A DNA stretch of 64,000 nucleotides from Cytobacillus oceanisediminis (GTDB lineage: Bacteria; Bacillota; Bacilli; Bacillales; Cytobacillaceae), in contig NZ_QGTW01000011.1 in NCBI RefSeq assembly GCF_003182355.1, positions 62,001-126,000 on the forward strand. The letters run 5' to 3'. A model generated the notes under the pieces. It was not told the DNA's origin, did no database searches, and saw only the letters and a program-made list of their open reading frames with translations. Of this stretch, positions 8,502 through 16,648 are shown one piece after another; the first letter of the stretch is position 1; the number at the start of each line of letters is the position of its first letter. A program made the position numbers and the translations under genes.

Positions 8502-10097
8502 TTATGCATCATAAACGATTTTGCCGTCAATAACCGTTTTATCGACGGTTATATCGGCGATTTTCTGCTTCGGTATTTTAAAGATGTCTGCTTTTAATAT
8601 GGTGAAATCTGCAAAATAGCCTTCTTTGATTATTCCAAGGTCGGATTCGTGTGATGCGGCAAAGGCACTTCCTTTGGTGAATAAGCTGACTGCCTCGTAA
8701 ACAGATAATGCTTGGTTTGGATAATAAATTGTTTTATTTGGATCATCGATATTAGTTCTTGTGACAGCTGCATGGATGCCGAGAAGCGGATTGGCAGGTT
8801 CGATTGGCGCATCCGAGCCGCCTGCACAAGGTACCCCTTCCTCTAAAAGAGTTTTCCAGGCATAACAGTATTCCATATTTTCTTCGCCAATGCGGTCAAT
8901 TACCCAAGGAAAGTCAGATGCTGTAAACCTTGGCTGGATATCCAGGATTAGAGGCAGTTTTTTAGCCCTGTCAATCAGATCCTTCCGCAAAATCTGCGCA
9001 TGGATTAGCCTATCTCTTCCGATTCCTTTTAAAGGATGCTTTTCAATCGCATGCAAAGCCATTTCAAAAGCCAGATCTCCAATCGTGTGGACGGCAACAG
9101 GCATTTCATGAATACGCGCTTTTTCCACAAGGCCATCAAGCTCATCCTGGGAATAAATAGCGACTCCCGATGTGGAAGGATCGTCAGCATATGGATGGCT
9201 TAACAGAGCTGTTCTCCCACCCAGGGCTCCATCGGCAAAAATCTTCATTGCCCCGAACTCAATATGTTCGCTCCCGGCCAAAAAGCTTCCGCCTGCCTCC
9301 ACCATATCTTCAACAACCTCGTGGTGGACAAGAAGATGGGCGCGAAACGGCAATTCATCTCCCTCTATTACCTGCTTGAATGCCTGATAGGTTTGGCCGA
9401 AGCCTCCATAATAATTCAGATCCTCTGTATGTCCGCCCGTTAGCCCCAGTTTATAAGCATCGCTTATAGCTGCATGAAGAGCCTTCTTTAAATAGTTCTC
9501 CGAAACCGCTGGAAGCACATGAAATAGAAGCTCCTGTGCCTGGTCTTTTAATAGTCCATTAGGCTTTCCATGTTCATCTATATCAATAACTCCCCCAGGC
9601 GGGCACTCTGTAGCTTCTGAAATATTAGCCTTTTTCAGACCAAGCGAGTTGGCTGCCAGTGCATGTCTGCATACACGTTTAAGCATCACAGGGTGATTGG
9701 GCACCACCTGATCCAGTTCATGGGCGTATATAGGTTCAGGCTGATCCCAAAGGTTCTCATTCCAGCCTTCGCCTATTACCCAGTCCCCTTCCTCAACTGT
9801 TTCTGAAAATTGCCTTACTGCCATAAGAACATCCTGCTTGGAGGTATGTTTTGAAAGATCCAGCCTGATCAGCCTTTCGCCATGCCCGATCAAATGCATA
9901 TGGCTATCCACAAATCCCGGAAGCATTGTGCTCCCATTCAAATCTATTTCTTCCTGTATCTCTTCTTTATACTTTTCCTTTAAGTCGCGGAAACCGCCAA
10001 GCTCAACGATTCTGTTTCCTTTTGTAAAAACGGCTTCTACCTGATGATTTTCTTGCTGGAGGGTATAAATAGTCCCCCCATGCCACAGCGTTCCCAT
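8502..10097 (-). CDS. ytcJ: Amidohydrolase, YtcJ family
   Basis: A 531-residue metal-dependent amidohydrolase of the YtcJ/LAF3 (amidohydrolase_3) type. MLPGFVDSHMHLIGHGERL carries the metal-binding HxH, KIFADGALGGRTALL the middle signature, AVHTIGDLA a further metal His, and GGSDAPIEPANPLLGI the metal-binding Asp region near the C-terminus. The substrate is not deducible. The frame is open to 10118, but ATG 10097 (MGTLWHGGTIYTL) lies 9 nt after AAAGGGG and fits the family N-terminus. It follows the acyl-CoA synthetase gene on the same strand, but a terminator separates them. Confidence 0.9.
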   Translation of the reverse strand: MGTLWHGGTIYTLQQENHQVEAVFTKGNRIVELGGFRDLKEKYKEEIQEEIDLNGSTMLPGFVDSHMHLIGHGERLIRLDLSKHTSKQDVLMAVRQFSETVEEGDWVIGEGWNENLWDQPEPIYAHELDQVVPNHPVMLKRVCRHALAANSLGLKKANISEATECPPGGVIDIDEHGKPNGLLKDQAQELLFHVLPAVSENYLKKALHAAISDAYKLGLTGGHTEDLNYYGGFGQTYQAFKQVIEGDELPFRAHLLVHHEVVEDMVEAGGSFLAGSEHIEFGAMKIFADGALGGRTALLSHPYADDPSTSGVAIYSQDELDGLVEKARIHEMPVAVHTIGDLAFEMALHAIEKHPLKGIGRDRLIHAQILRKDLIDRAKKLPLILDIQPRFTASDFPWVIDRIGEENMEYCYAWKTLLEEGVPCAGGSDAPIEPANPLLGIHAAVTRTNIDDPNKTIYYPNQALSVYEAVSLFTKGSAFAASHESDLGIIKEGYFADFTILKADIFKIPKQKIADITVDKTVIDGKIVYDA

Positions 10098-10147
10098 AAA
10101 TCTTTTCCCCTTTACCATACTAAAAATTTCATTTTCACATAGTATAA

Positions 10148-10183
10148 CAAAAATACAGGCGGATTTCCCGCCTGTATTTTTTA
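10148..10183. terminator. Terminator downstream of the acyl-CoA synthetase
   Basis: Perfect 9-bp stem TACAGGCGG/CCGCCTGTA flanked by A-run and T-run. Confidence 0.8.
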
Positions 10184-10190
10184 TTGGGAT

Positions 10191-11780
10191 TTAGTTTTGG
10201 GCTGAAGCTGTTTCGGCTTCCTTTTTCCTTAATTCAACTCGCATAATTTTTCCTGATGTTGTTTTAGGAAGCTCGGTTAAAAATTCGATTTTGCGTGGGT
10301 ATTTATATGGTGCTGTCAGCTCCTTCACATGCTCCTGAAGCACTGATACTAAGTTTGGATCGTTTTGGTCAACGCCTTCCCTTAATACAACGAAGGCCTT
10401 GACAATATTTCCGCGTAACTCATCCGGACTGCCGACAACTGCACATTCAGCTACATACGGGTGCTTTACCAATGCATCTTCAACTTCAAAAGGCCCTATG
10501 GTATAGCCGGAGCTTATGATAATATCATCGCCGCGCCCTTCAAACCAGAAGTATCCGTCTTCATCTTTTTTTGCTTTATCTCCAGTAATATAATAATCCC
10601 CGCGGAATTGCATAACCGTTCTTTCCGGATCCTTATAATAGTTTTTAAATAATGCAGGAGTTTCTACATGGACAGCAATATCGCCTACTTCGCCTACAGC
10701 ACAAACTTCTCCGTCCTCATTAACAATTTCAACCCTGTTGCCAGGAGTCGGTTTGCCCATCGAGCCTGCCTTAAGCTCCATATCTTTTGTAATACCGACA
10801 AGCAGGGTATTTTCTGTTTGGCCATAGCCATCACGCACGTTTACATTAAAATGCTTTTTAAATGTATCAATTACTTCGCGGTTCAGCGGCTCACCAGCTG
10901 AAACAGCACTATGGAGCTCCGGAAGCTTATATTCATGAATATTATCCACCTTTGCCATCAGCCTGTATTCTGTAGGCGTACAGCAAAGGACATTTACCTT
11001 ATAATCCTCTAAAAGCTGCAAATACTTTTTCGGCTCAAACTTTCCATTGTACACTAGGCCAGTAGCACCTGAACCAAGGACGGAAAGGAACGGGCTCCAA
11101 ATCCACTTTTGCCACCCAGGTCCTGCTGTAGCCCATACTGTATCCCCTTCTTCAATGCAGAGCCAGTTAGGTGCAGCTGTTTTTAGATGGGCGAATGCCC
11201 AGCCGTGTGTATGTACAACACCTTTCGGATTTCCTGTGGTTCCCGATGTATAGGATAGGAACGCCATATCATCCCTGGTTGTATCTGCCAATGGCAGTTC
11301 GTCAGAAGCCTCATTCATTGCCTCATCCAATTGGATCCAGCCCTCCGCTTGGCCCCCAATCACAAATTTCGGAATGCTGCCTGCTTCCTTAATATCTTTA
11401 AATTGATCAACATATGGATAATAACTTACAATACCTTTAACATCCCCATGATTAATTCGGTATTGAAGATCTTTTGTACGGAGCATTTCAGAACTCGGTA
11501 TCACGACAATTCCGGCTTTTAATGAAGCAATGTATACTTGATATGCTTCAATCAGCCTTGGAACGATAATGAGAATAACATCTCCCTTTTGCAAACCATT
11601 TCCTAAGAAAACGTTTCCAATTTTGTTCGCATTACGGAGCAGCTCTCTGTATGTAACCTCTTTTTTCTCTCCCTGCTCATTTTCCCATTTGATTGCAAGC
11701 TTGTCCTTATCCTCGGCATAACGCTCCATTTCTGATACGAGATTGTATTTCTCCGGTGCGATTAGATCTTCCCGTTTCAT
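10191..11780 (-). CDS. ytcI: AMP-forming acyl-CoA synthetase (YtcI type)
   Basis: Activates a short- or medium-chain carboxylic acid through an acyl-adenylate. The P-loop-like motif is SYTSGTTGNPKGVVHTH, followed by DGYGQTE (A5), YYITGDKAKKDEDGYFWFEGR (A7/A8) and the A10 motif PKTTSGKIMR with the catalytic lysine that AcuA-type enzymes acetylate in relatives. Start ATG 11780 (MKREDLIAPE) sits 6 nt after AGGGGGA, giving 529 residues like B. subtilis YtcI. The true acid substrate is uncertain; branched short-chain acids are likely from the known activity of related proteins. It is a possible target of AcuA encoded 21 kb away. Confidence 0.9.
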   Translation of the reverse strand: MKREDLIAPEKYNLVSEMERYAEDKDKLAIKWENEQGEKKEVTYRELLRNANKIGNVFLGNGLQKGDVILIIVPRLIEAYQVYIASLKAGIVVIPSSEMLRTKDLQYRINHGDVKGIVSYYPYVDQFKDIKEAGSIPKFVIGGQAEGWIQLDEAMNEASDELPLADTTRDDMAFLSYTSGTTGNPKGVVHTHGWAFAHLKTAAPNWLCIEEGDTVWATAGPGWQKWIWSPFLSVLGSGATGLVYNGKFEPKKYLQLLEDYKVNVLCCTPTEYRLMAKVDNIHEYKLPELHSAVSAGEPLNREVIDTFKKHFNVNVRDGYGQTENTLLVGITKDMELKAGSMGKPTPGNRVEIVNEDGEVCAVGEVGDIAVHVETPALFKNYYKDPERTVMQFRGDYYITGDKAKKDEDGYFWFEGRGDDIIISSGYTIGPFEVEDALVKHPYVAECAVVGSPDELRGNIVKAFVVLREGVDQNDPNLVSVLQEHVKELTAPYKYPRKIEFLTELPKTTSGKIMRVELRKKEAETASAQN

Positions 11781-11913
11781 CAAATCTCCCCCTAACAATG
11801 TCTTTTTGCTGATGCCTTGACCTGAGATGCAGTTCTATAGAAATTATTATACTAAACTATTCTAAAATTTTAAAATATTTATTTTTTGAAAAATATTTTC
11901 TGTTTAAAACATA

Positions 11914-12152
11914 GGCTATTTAGCTTGCCTGTTGATTCTGCTCAAGAAGCTCTACGAACGTAGTCAGTCGGGGAGCGTCCTCGGCCCACGCGCCCTGCGG
12001 GGTCTCCCTATGACATGCATTTCCCGCTGGAAATTGAACCATCATCGTCGAATAAACACCGTACTATTGAAATGCGAATGCATTTTCGAGGAGCTGCTCC
12101 AACCGCACCAACCAACAAATTACAAAAATTCAACAATGAGCTTAACAAAAAA
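11914..12152 (-). mobile_element. MITE-like element, copy 2 (degenerate)
   Basis: Element in reverse orientation inside the 430-bp gap between ytcI and the SASP gene. It shares GCCTGTTGATT, GCGCCCTGCGGGGTCTCCCT, TCGAATAAACACCGTACTATTGAAATGCGAATGCATTTTCGAGGAGCT with copy 5. Ends are eroded (GGCTATTTAGCT left; CTTAACA right), so the boundary is approximate. The short ORFs across it arise from the repeat and are not counted as genes. Confidence 0.75.
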
Positions 12153-12159
12153 CTTAACA

Positions 12160-12196
12160 TAAATAAGGAGCAGGAAAGAATTCCTGCTCCTTGTAG
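12160..12196 (-). terminator. Terminator of the SASP gene
   Basis: Perfect 11-bp stem AAGGAGCAGGA/TCCTGCTCCTT just after the SASP stop on the minus strand. Confidence 0.75.
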
Positions 12197-12209
12197 CCAT
12201 AGTATTTAA

Positions 12210-12413
12210 TTATTTTTGGAAACCGCCTAATTGCTGTTCAGCCATTTGAACTAAGCGCTTAGTGATTTCTCCTCCTACTGAACCGTTAGCGCGAGAAGTA
12301 GTTTCTGCACCAAGGTTTACACCGAATTCAGTAGCGATTTCGTACTTCATTTGATCTAGAGCTTGTTGAACTCCAGGAACTAGAAGTTGGTTTGAGTTGT
12401 TGTTGTTTGCCAT
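12210..12413 (-). CDS. sspA: Alpha/beta-type small acid-soluble spore protein
   Basis: A 67-residue SASP that coats spore DNA and protects it from UV. The GPR protease site is visible in [10 protein letters not shown] (cleavage after the Glu), and the DNA-binding [17 protein letters not shown] helix is near the C-terminus. GGAGG stands 8 nt before ATG. It has a sigma-G promoter and its own terminator. It lies next to thiI as sspA does in B. subtilis, which is the basis for the symbol; alpha/beta SASPs are multigene, so the exact paralogue name is less certain than the family. Confidence 0.95.
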   Translation of the reverse strand: MANNNNSNQLLVPGVQQALDQMKYEIATEFGVNLGAETTSRANGSVGGEITKRLVQMAEQQLGGFQK

Positions 12414-12436
12414 GTGATTTCACCTCCTTGTGAGTA

Positions 12437-12467
12437 TAGAATGTGTAGAATCACATGGCCATATTCA
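12437..12467 (-). promoter_or_regulatory. Sigma-G promoter of the SASP gene
   Basis: TGAATA (12467-12462), 18-bp spacer, CATTCTA (12443-12437) on the minus strand. This matches the forespore sigma-G consensus TGAATA/CATACTA with one mismatch, at the right distance from the start codon. Confidence 0.8.
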
Positions 12468-12551
12468 AATATTTACTGGTAATTATTGCATTATTTTTAA
12501 GAAGAATCTTGCAGTACAGCAGTGTATTCCGAACCTAAAAATCCAACAAGA

Positions 12552-13760
12552 TTAGAATAAATCTTCAAAAGACTCTTCCTTGCCTGATTGAGGCTTAATG
12601 ATTATCTCCTCTGTATTCTTAACCGCTTTTGCAATAAGAGGTTCGAAATCAACAAAGCTTTCAAAGTGACGGACTTTGTCCCGTTTCGGCTTTGTCTTTG
12701 GAGAAGCCGGAACAAATACCGTGCAGCAATCTTCAAAAGGCCTGATGGATATATCATGTGTATCAATCTTTCGAGCGATCTCGATGATTTCAGATTTATC
12801 CATTGTAATGAGGGGCCTAAGTACAGGAGTGTTTGTTACATCGTTAATGGCGTACATACTCTCCAGCGTCTGGCTTGCCACCTGGCCAAGGCTTTCCCCT
12901 GTTATGATGGCAAGCCCGTCATTTTTCCTGCGGATTTCATCTGTAATCCGCAGCATTAGGCGCCTTGTAGCCGTCATTGTATAATTTTGAGGAACCTGCT
13001 GCTGAATCAGCTGCTGGATTTCTGTAAATGGAACAATATGAAGTGCAACTGCCCCCGTAATATTTGACAATTTTTCCGTAAGATCAATGACCTTCTGCTT
13101 TGCTCGTTCACTTGTAAAAGGCGGGCTGTAAAAATGGACAGCTTCCACCTCCAGGCCTCTTTTCATGGACAAATAACCGGCTACTGGGCTATCAATCCCC
13201 CCAGAAAGCATCAGCATCGCCTTGCCGCCGGATCCAGCTGGAAGGCCTCCTGCTCCTTGGAATGTTTCACACGATAAATAAGCAGCTTCTTCCCGGATTT
13301 CAATTTGGAGATTAATATCCGGCTTTTTAACGTTTACCTTCAAGCCCGGTACATTCTTTAACAAATGCCCGCCAAATTCATGATTGAGTTCATCTGTATT
13401 TAAAGGGAAACTCTTATCGGCCCTCTTCGCTGTAATTTTAAATGTCTTTCCTTCTTCATACTTTTTTTGGAATAAGGCCAGCGCAGCATCCTTCATCGCT
13501 TCCATATCTTTATTAGTTTTAACAGCCGGGCTGAAGGATTGAATCCCAAATACACCTTTAAGCCGCTCTGAAACCTCCTTGCCATCTGCACCATTCAAAA
13601 TGACATACATGCGGTCTCTGGTAGCCTCAATTTTGATTCCCGTAAAATCATGAAGCACATTGGATATGCTTTTTCTCAATTTATCTACAAACTTATTGCG
13701 GTTCCTGCCTTTTGTGGAAATTTCTCCATATCTTATAAGTATTCGATCATAATTTATCAT
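12552..13760 (-). CDS. thiI: tRNA 4-thiouridine synthase ThiI
   Basis: Adenylates U8 of tRNA and transfers sulfur from the neighbouring cysteine desulfurase; in many bacteria it also serves thiazole synthesis. The N-terminal ferredoxin-like/THUMP region spans about residues 1-165, with GDISTKGR-like IRYGEISTKGRNR at the start. The PP-loop SGGIDSPVAGYLS is at about 185-197, and DCCTVFVPASPKTKP follows near 345. There is no C-terminal rhodanese domain, as usual in Bacillus (402 residues). Its ATG overlaps the iscS stop by 14 bp, indicating translational coupling with its sulfur donor. Confidence 0.97.
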   Translation of the reverse strand: MINYDRILIRYGEISTKGRNRNKFVDKLRKSISNVLHDFTGIKIEATRDRMYVILNGADGKEVSERLKGVFGIQSFSPAVKTNKDMEAMKDAALALFQKKYEEGKTFKITAKRADKSFPLNTDELNHEFGGHLLKNVPGLKVNVKKPDINLQIEIREEAAYLSCETFQGAGGLPAGSGGKAMLMLSGGIDSPVAGYLSMKRGLEVEAVHFYSPPFTSERAKQKVIDLTEKLSNITGAVALHIVPFTEIQQLIQQQVPQNYTMTATRRLMLRITDEIRRKNDGLAIITGESLGQVASQTLESMYAINDVTNTPVLRPLITMDKSEIIEIARKIDTHDISIRPFEDCCTVFVPASPKTKPKRDKVRHFESFVDFEPLIAKAVKNTEEIIIKPQSGKEESFEDLF

Positions 13761-14901
13761 ATTTCATAACCTCTCTTAGCCGATTAACAGTCTCTTTCAC
13801 TGCCTCTATGAAAGCTGCGGCTTCTTCCAGTGTATTTTCATAAGTTAAACTGACCCTTATGGCACTTTTTGCATCCTTTTCCTGAACTCCGATTGCAATC
13901 AGAGTACTGCTGGCAGCCGCTTTCTTTGACGAGCAAGCACTTGTCGTGGATACATAAATGTCCTTCTCTTCAAGAGCGTGGACAAATACCTCAGCTTTAA
14001 ACCCTTTTATGGAAAAATTAATAATATGCGGAGCAGAATGGCTTTCAGGAGTATGGACAGTGATATCCTCCATTTTTCCAAGTTCCTCCACGAGGTACTT
14101 TTTAATAGATAGAAGCCGATCAAGAAATTTTTCCTTGTTATTCATCGTAAGTCTTAATGCTTTTGCCATCGCCACTGTCCCGGCTACATTTTCTGTACCG
14201 CTTCTTTGCTTCCATTCCTGATTCCCACCGGAAAATAATGGTGAAAGATGGATGCCATCACGGATGAACAGGACCCCATTTCCCTTTAAACCGTGAAATT
14301 TATGGGCCGAAATGGTACACAGGTCCACATTGGCTTCATAAAGATCAAGCGGAACCTTTCCAACCCCCTGAACATTATCCACATGGAATACAATTTTTGA
14401 ATGTTTTTTCAGCAGCTTACCTATTTCATTAATGGGCTGAATAGAACCTATTTCATTATTTACATGCATAACCGATACTAAAATCGTTTCGGATGTTATC
14501 TCTTTCTCAATATCCTCCACACTTACAATTCCGCTGCTGTCTGGCGGTATAATCGTAATACGATAGCCCAAGTCCCGGAGCTGTGCCATGGTTTCACTAA
14601 CCGAAGCATGTTCTACTGCCGTTGTAATAATATGGCGGCCCCTATTCCTGTGCATTAAAGCCGTACCCTTTATAGCTAAATTATTGCTTTCTGTCCCTCC
14701 AGAGGTAAAATAAACTTCATTAGGCTGGACATTCATCAATTGGGCAATTTGCTCCCTTGCCTGCATCAAAAGCCTTTCTGCCTGGCCTCCCATGCCATGC
14801 AGTGAAGATGGATTGCCATAGTATTCTGAGGAAACCTTTATAAATGAATCAAGCACTTCTTTATATGGTTTTGTTGTTGCACTATTATCAAAATAAATCA
14901 T
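13747..14901 (-). CDS. iscS: Cysteine desulfurase dedicated to ThiI (IscS/NifZ type)
   Basis: PLP enzyme that takes sulfur from cysteine for tRNA thiolation. The PLP lysine is Lys201 in SAHKFHG, and the persulfide Cys323 is in TTSACSSK on the mobile loop. The frame is open to 14937, but ATG 14901 (MIYFDNSATTKP) follows AAAGGAG at 6-7 nt and gives a 384-residue protein with the standard desulfurase N-terminus. B. subtilis has the same pair, NifZ and ThiI, which work as a dedicated couple, so this is probably the nifZ orthologue and not the Fe-S cluster desulfurase. Confidence 0.95.
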   Translation of the reverse strand: MIYFDNSATTKPYKEVLDSFIKVSSEYYGNPSSLHGMGGQAERLLMQAREQIAQLMNVQPNEVYFTSGGTESNNLAIKGTALMHRNRGRHIITTAVEHASVSETMAQLRDLGYRITIIPPDSSGIVSVEDIEKEITSETILVSVMHVNNEIGSIQPINEIGKLLKKHSKIVFHVDNVQGVGKVPLDLYEANVDLCTISAHKFHGLKGNGVLFIRDGIHLSPLFSGGNQEWKQRSGTENVAGTVAMAKALRLTMNNKEKFLDRLLSIKKYLVEELGKMEDITVHTPESHSAPHIINFSIKGFKAEVFVHALEEKDIYVSTTSACSSKKAAASSTLIAIGVQEKDAKSAIRVSLTYENTLEEAAAFIEAVKETVNRLREVMKYDKL

Positions 14902-15167
14902 GGTCTTCTCCTTTCGTTGCGAAAACCCTTTTGCCAACTGTAAATCATATCATAACCTGCTCCGAATGAAAACGTAATTGATTATATCTGCTTAAATGAC
15001 TGATAATAATAGGAAATGGCACTTTATTAAATTATTCAAATATGCCCTTTTTTAGTAAATGAATGAATATATTTCTCTGTGGAAGGCTGTTAAATGTTAG
15101 ACTTACAGCACTGATTGTTTACTCGGATGTTATCATAAAATACTAAATATTAAGACTTCATTTTTAT

Positions 15168-15216
15168 TCGACAATTTTTTCATTACGTGTGCTAATATGA
15201 AAATGTTCTAAACATT
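15168..15216 (+). promoter_or_regulatory. Candidate brnQ promoter with operator-like palindrome
   Basis: In the roughly 350-bp gap upstream of brnQ an extended -10 TGCTAATAT (15191-15198) is paired with a poor -35 TCGACA (15168-15173; spacer 19). Directly downstream, at the expected transcription start, lies the perfect palindrome AATGTT-CTA-AACATT (15202-15216). It could be a repressor operator. The rest of the gap is AT-rich with no other feature seen. Confidence 0.4.
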
Positions 15217-15249
15217 AAGAAATAGAACTATCTGTTCAGGAGGATATAT

Positions 15250-16593
15250 ATGGAGAATAAAACACTAACATCAAAACAAATTCTGGCGGTTGGACTAATG
15301 TTATTTGCTCTTTTCTTTGGAGCAGGGAATATGATTTTTCCTCCTTTCCTAGGCCAGGAAGCCGGAACAAATGTCTGGACTGCCATTGTTGGATTTTTGA
15401 TTACAGGTGTTGGATTACCGCTTTTAGGAATTATTGCAATAGCGAAAAATGGTGACTTGCAGACGATAGCAAGCCGTGTACACCCCTTATACGGAATTAT
15501 ATTTACGATCGTCATGTATTTGGCCATAGGGCCACTATTTGGAATTCCGCGTACAGGGACTGTAGCTTATGAAATCGGAGTAATTCCGTTCTTATCTGAA
15601 ACCGCTTCCAAAAATGGGTTGCCACTTTTTCTGTATACTGTAATCTTTTTCGGCATCACCGCCTGGCTTTCATTAAACCCTTCCAAATTGGTGGACAGGA
15701 TTGGCAAGCTTTTTACACCGGCACTGCTTATTATTCTTTCAGTCCTTGTGATAAAAAGTTTGATTACACCGCTTGGTGATCTAAAAGCTCCACAGGGTGC
15801 ATATACGGACGGGCCATTTTTTAAAGGATTTATAGAAGGTTATCTGACAATGGATACAATTGCTGCTTTGGTATTCGGGATCGTTGTCATTGGTTCTATT
15901 AAAGGAATGGGCGTTACAAATAAACAGGCTCTTATGAAGATATGCATTACTGCGGGGCTGATCGCAGCAGCAGGTTTAGCAGCGGTTTATCTGTCCCTTG
16001 CTTATATAGGGGCGACCAGCATGGATGCTTTAGGAAAAATGGATAATGGTGGTGCTATCCTTTCTGCTTCTGCACAATACCTGTTTGGATCGGCCGGAGC
16101 AGCGATACTGGCACTGGCCATTACAGTTGCCTGCCTGACAACTTCTGTCGGTCTTGTCTCTGCATGTGCTCAGTATTTCTCTAAGCTTCTTCCGAAAGTT
16201 TCTTATAAAACCATTGTGGCCATTCTCTCTTTGTTTAGCATGGTCGTGGCAAATATCGGATTAACACAGCTGATTCAAATTTCATTGCCAATATTGATCA
16301 TAATCTACCCGCTGGCAATCGTTCTGATTTTGCTATCCTTCATGCATAATGCATTTAATGGATACTCTTTGGTCTATATAGGTGCTTTAATTCCTACAGG
16401 TCTGATCAGTTTTATTGATGGATTAAAAACAGCTGGTATGGATGTAGCATTCATAACAGACACTCTTCATTTCCTTCCATTTTTTGCCCAGGGAATCGGC
16501 TGGCTCGTGCCTGCCATCACAGGAGCCATAATTGGCTACTTCCTGGCGCTGGCTTTCGGGGAATCCAAAAAACCAATTCCTGTTCATGAGTAA
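15250..16593 (+). CDS. brnQ: Branched-chain amino acid carrier BrnQ/BraB
   Basis: A 447-residue, twelve-helix Na+- or H+-coupled importer of Leu, Ile and Val (LIVCS family). FFGAGNMIFPPFLG near residue 25 is the family signature, and FGIPRTGTVAYEIG (about 97-110) the conserved second loop. GGAGGATAT precedes ATG 15250. B. subtilis has braB at the same place between nifZ and ezrA. It stands alone and converges on ezrA through a shared terminator. Confidence 0.96.
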   Translation: MENKTLTSKQILAVGLMLFALFFGAGNMIFPPFLGQEAGTNVWTAIVGFLITGVGLPLLGIIAIAKNGDLQTIASRVHPLYGIIFTIVMYLAIGPLFGIPRTGTVAYEIGVIPFLSETASKNGLPLFLYTVIFFGITAWLSLNPSKLVDRIGKLFTPALLIILSVLVIKSLITPLGDLKAPQGAYTDGPFFKGFIEGYLTMDTIAALVFGIVVIGSIKGMGVTNKQALMKICITAGLIAAAGLAAVYLSLAYIGATSMDALGKMDNGGAILSASAQYLFGSAGAAILALAITVACLTTSVGLVSACAQYFSKLLPKVSYKTIVAILSLFSMVVANIGLTQLIQISLPILIIIYPLAIVLILLSFMHNAFNGYSLVYIGALIPTGLISFIDGLKTAGMDVAFITDTLHFLPFFAQGIGWLVPAITGAIIGYFLALAFGESKKPIPVHE

Positions 16594-16604
16594 ACAAGCT
16601 TAAG

Positions 16605-16648
16605 ACCAAAAAAGACCAGATCCTAGTGGATCTGGTCTTTTTTTTATT
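16605..16648. terminator. Bidirectional terminator brnQ/ezrA
   Basis: Perfect 13-bp stem AAAGACCAGATCC/GGATCTGGTCTTT with A and T runs. Confidence 0.9.

Noticed and set aside
12015-12209. Small ORF in the gap before the SASP gene
   Set aside because: It is formed by MITE copy 2; similar frames occur in other copies, showing that it is repeat sequence, not a gene.
12588-12984. Two plus-strand ORFs of 102 and 123 codons
   Set aside because: Antisense shadows of thiI.
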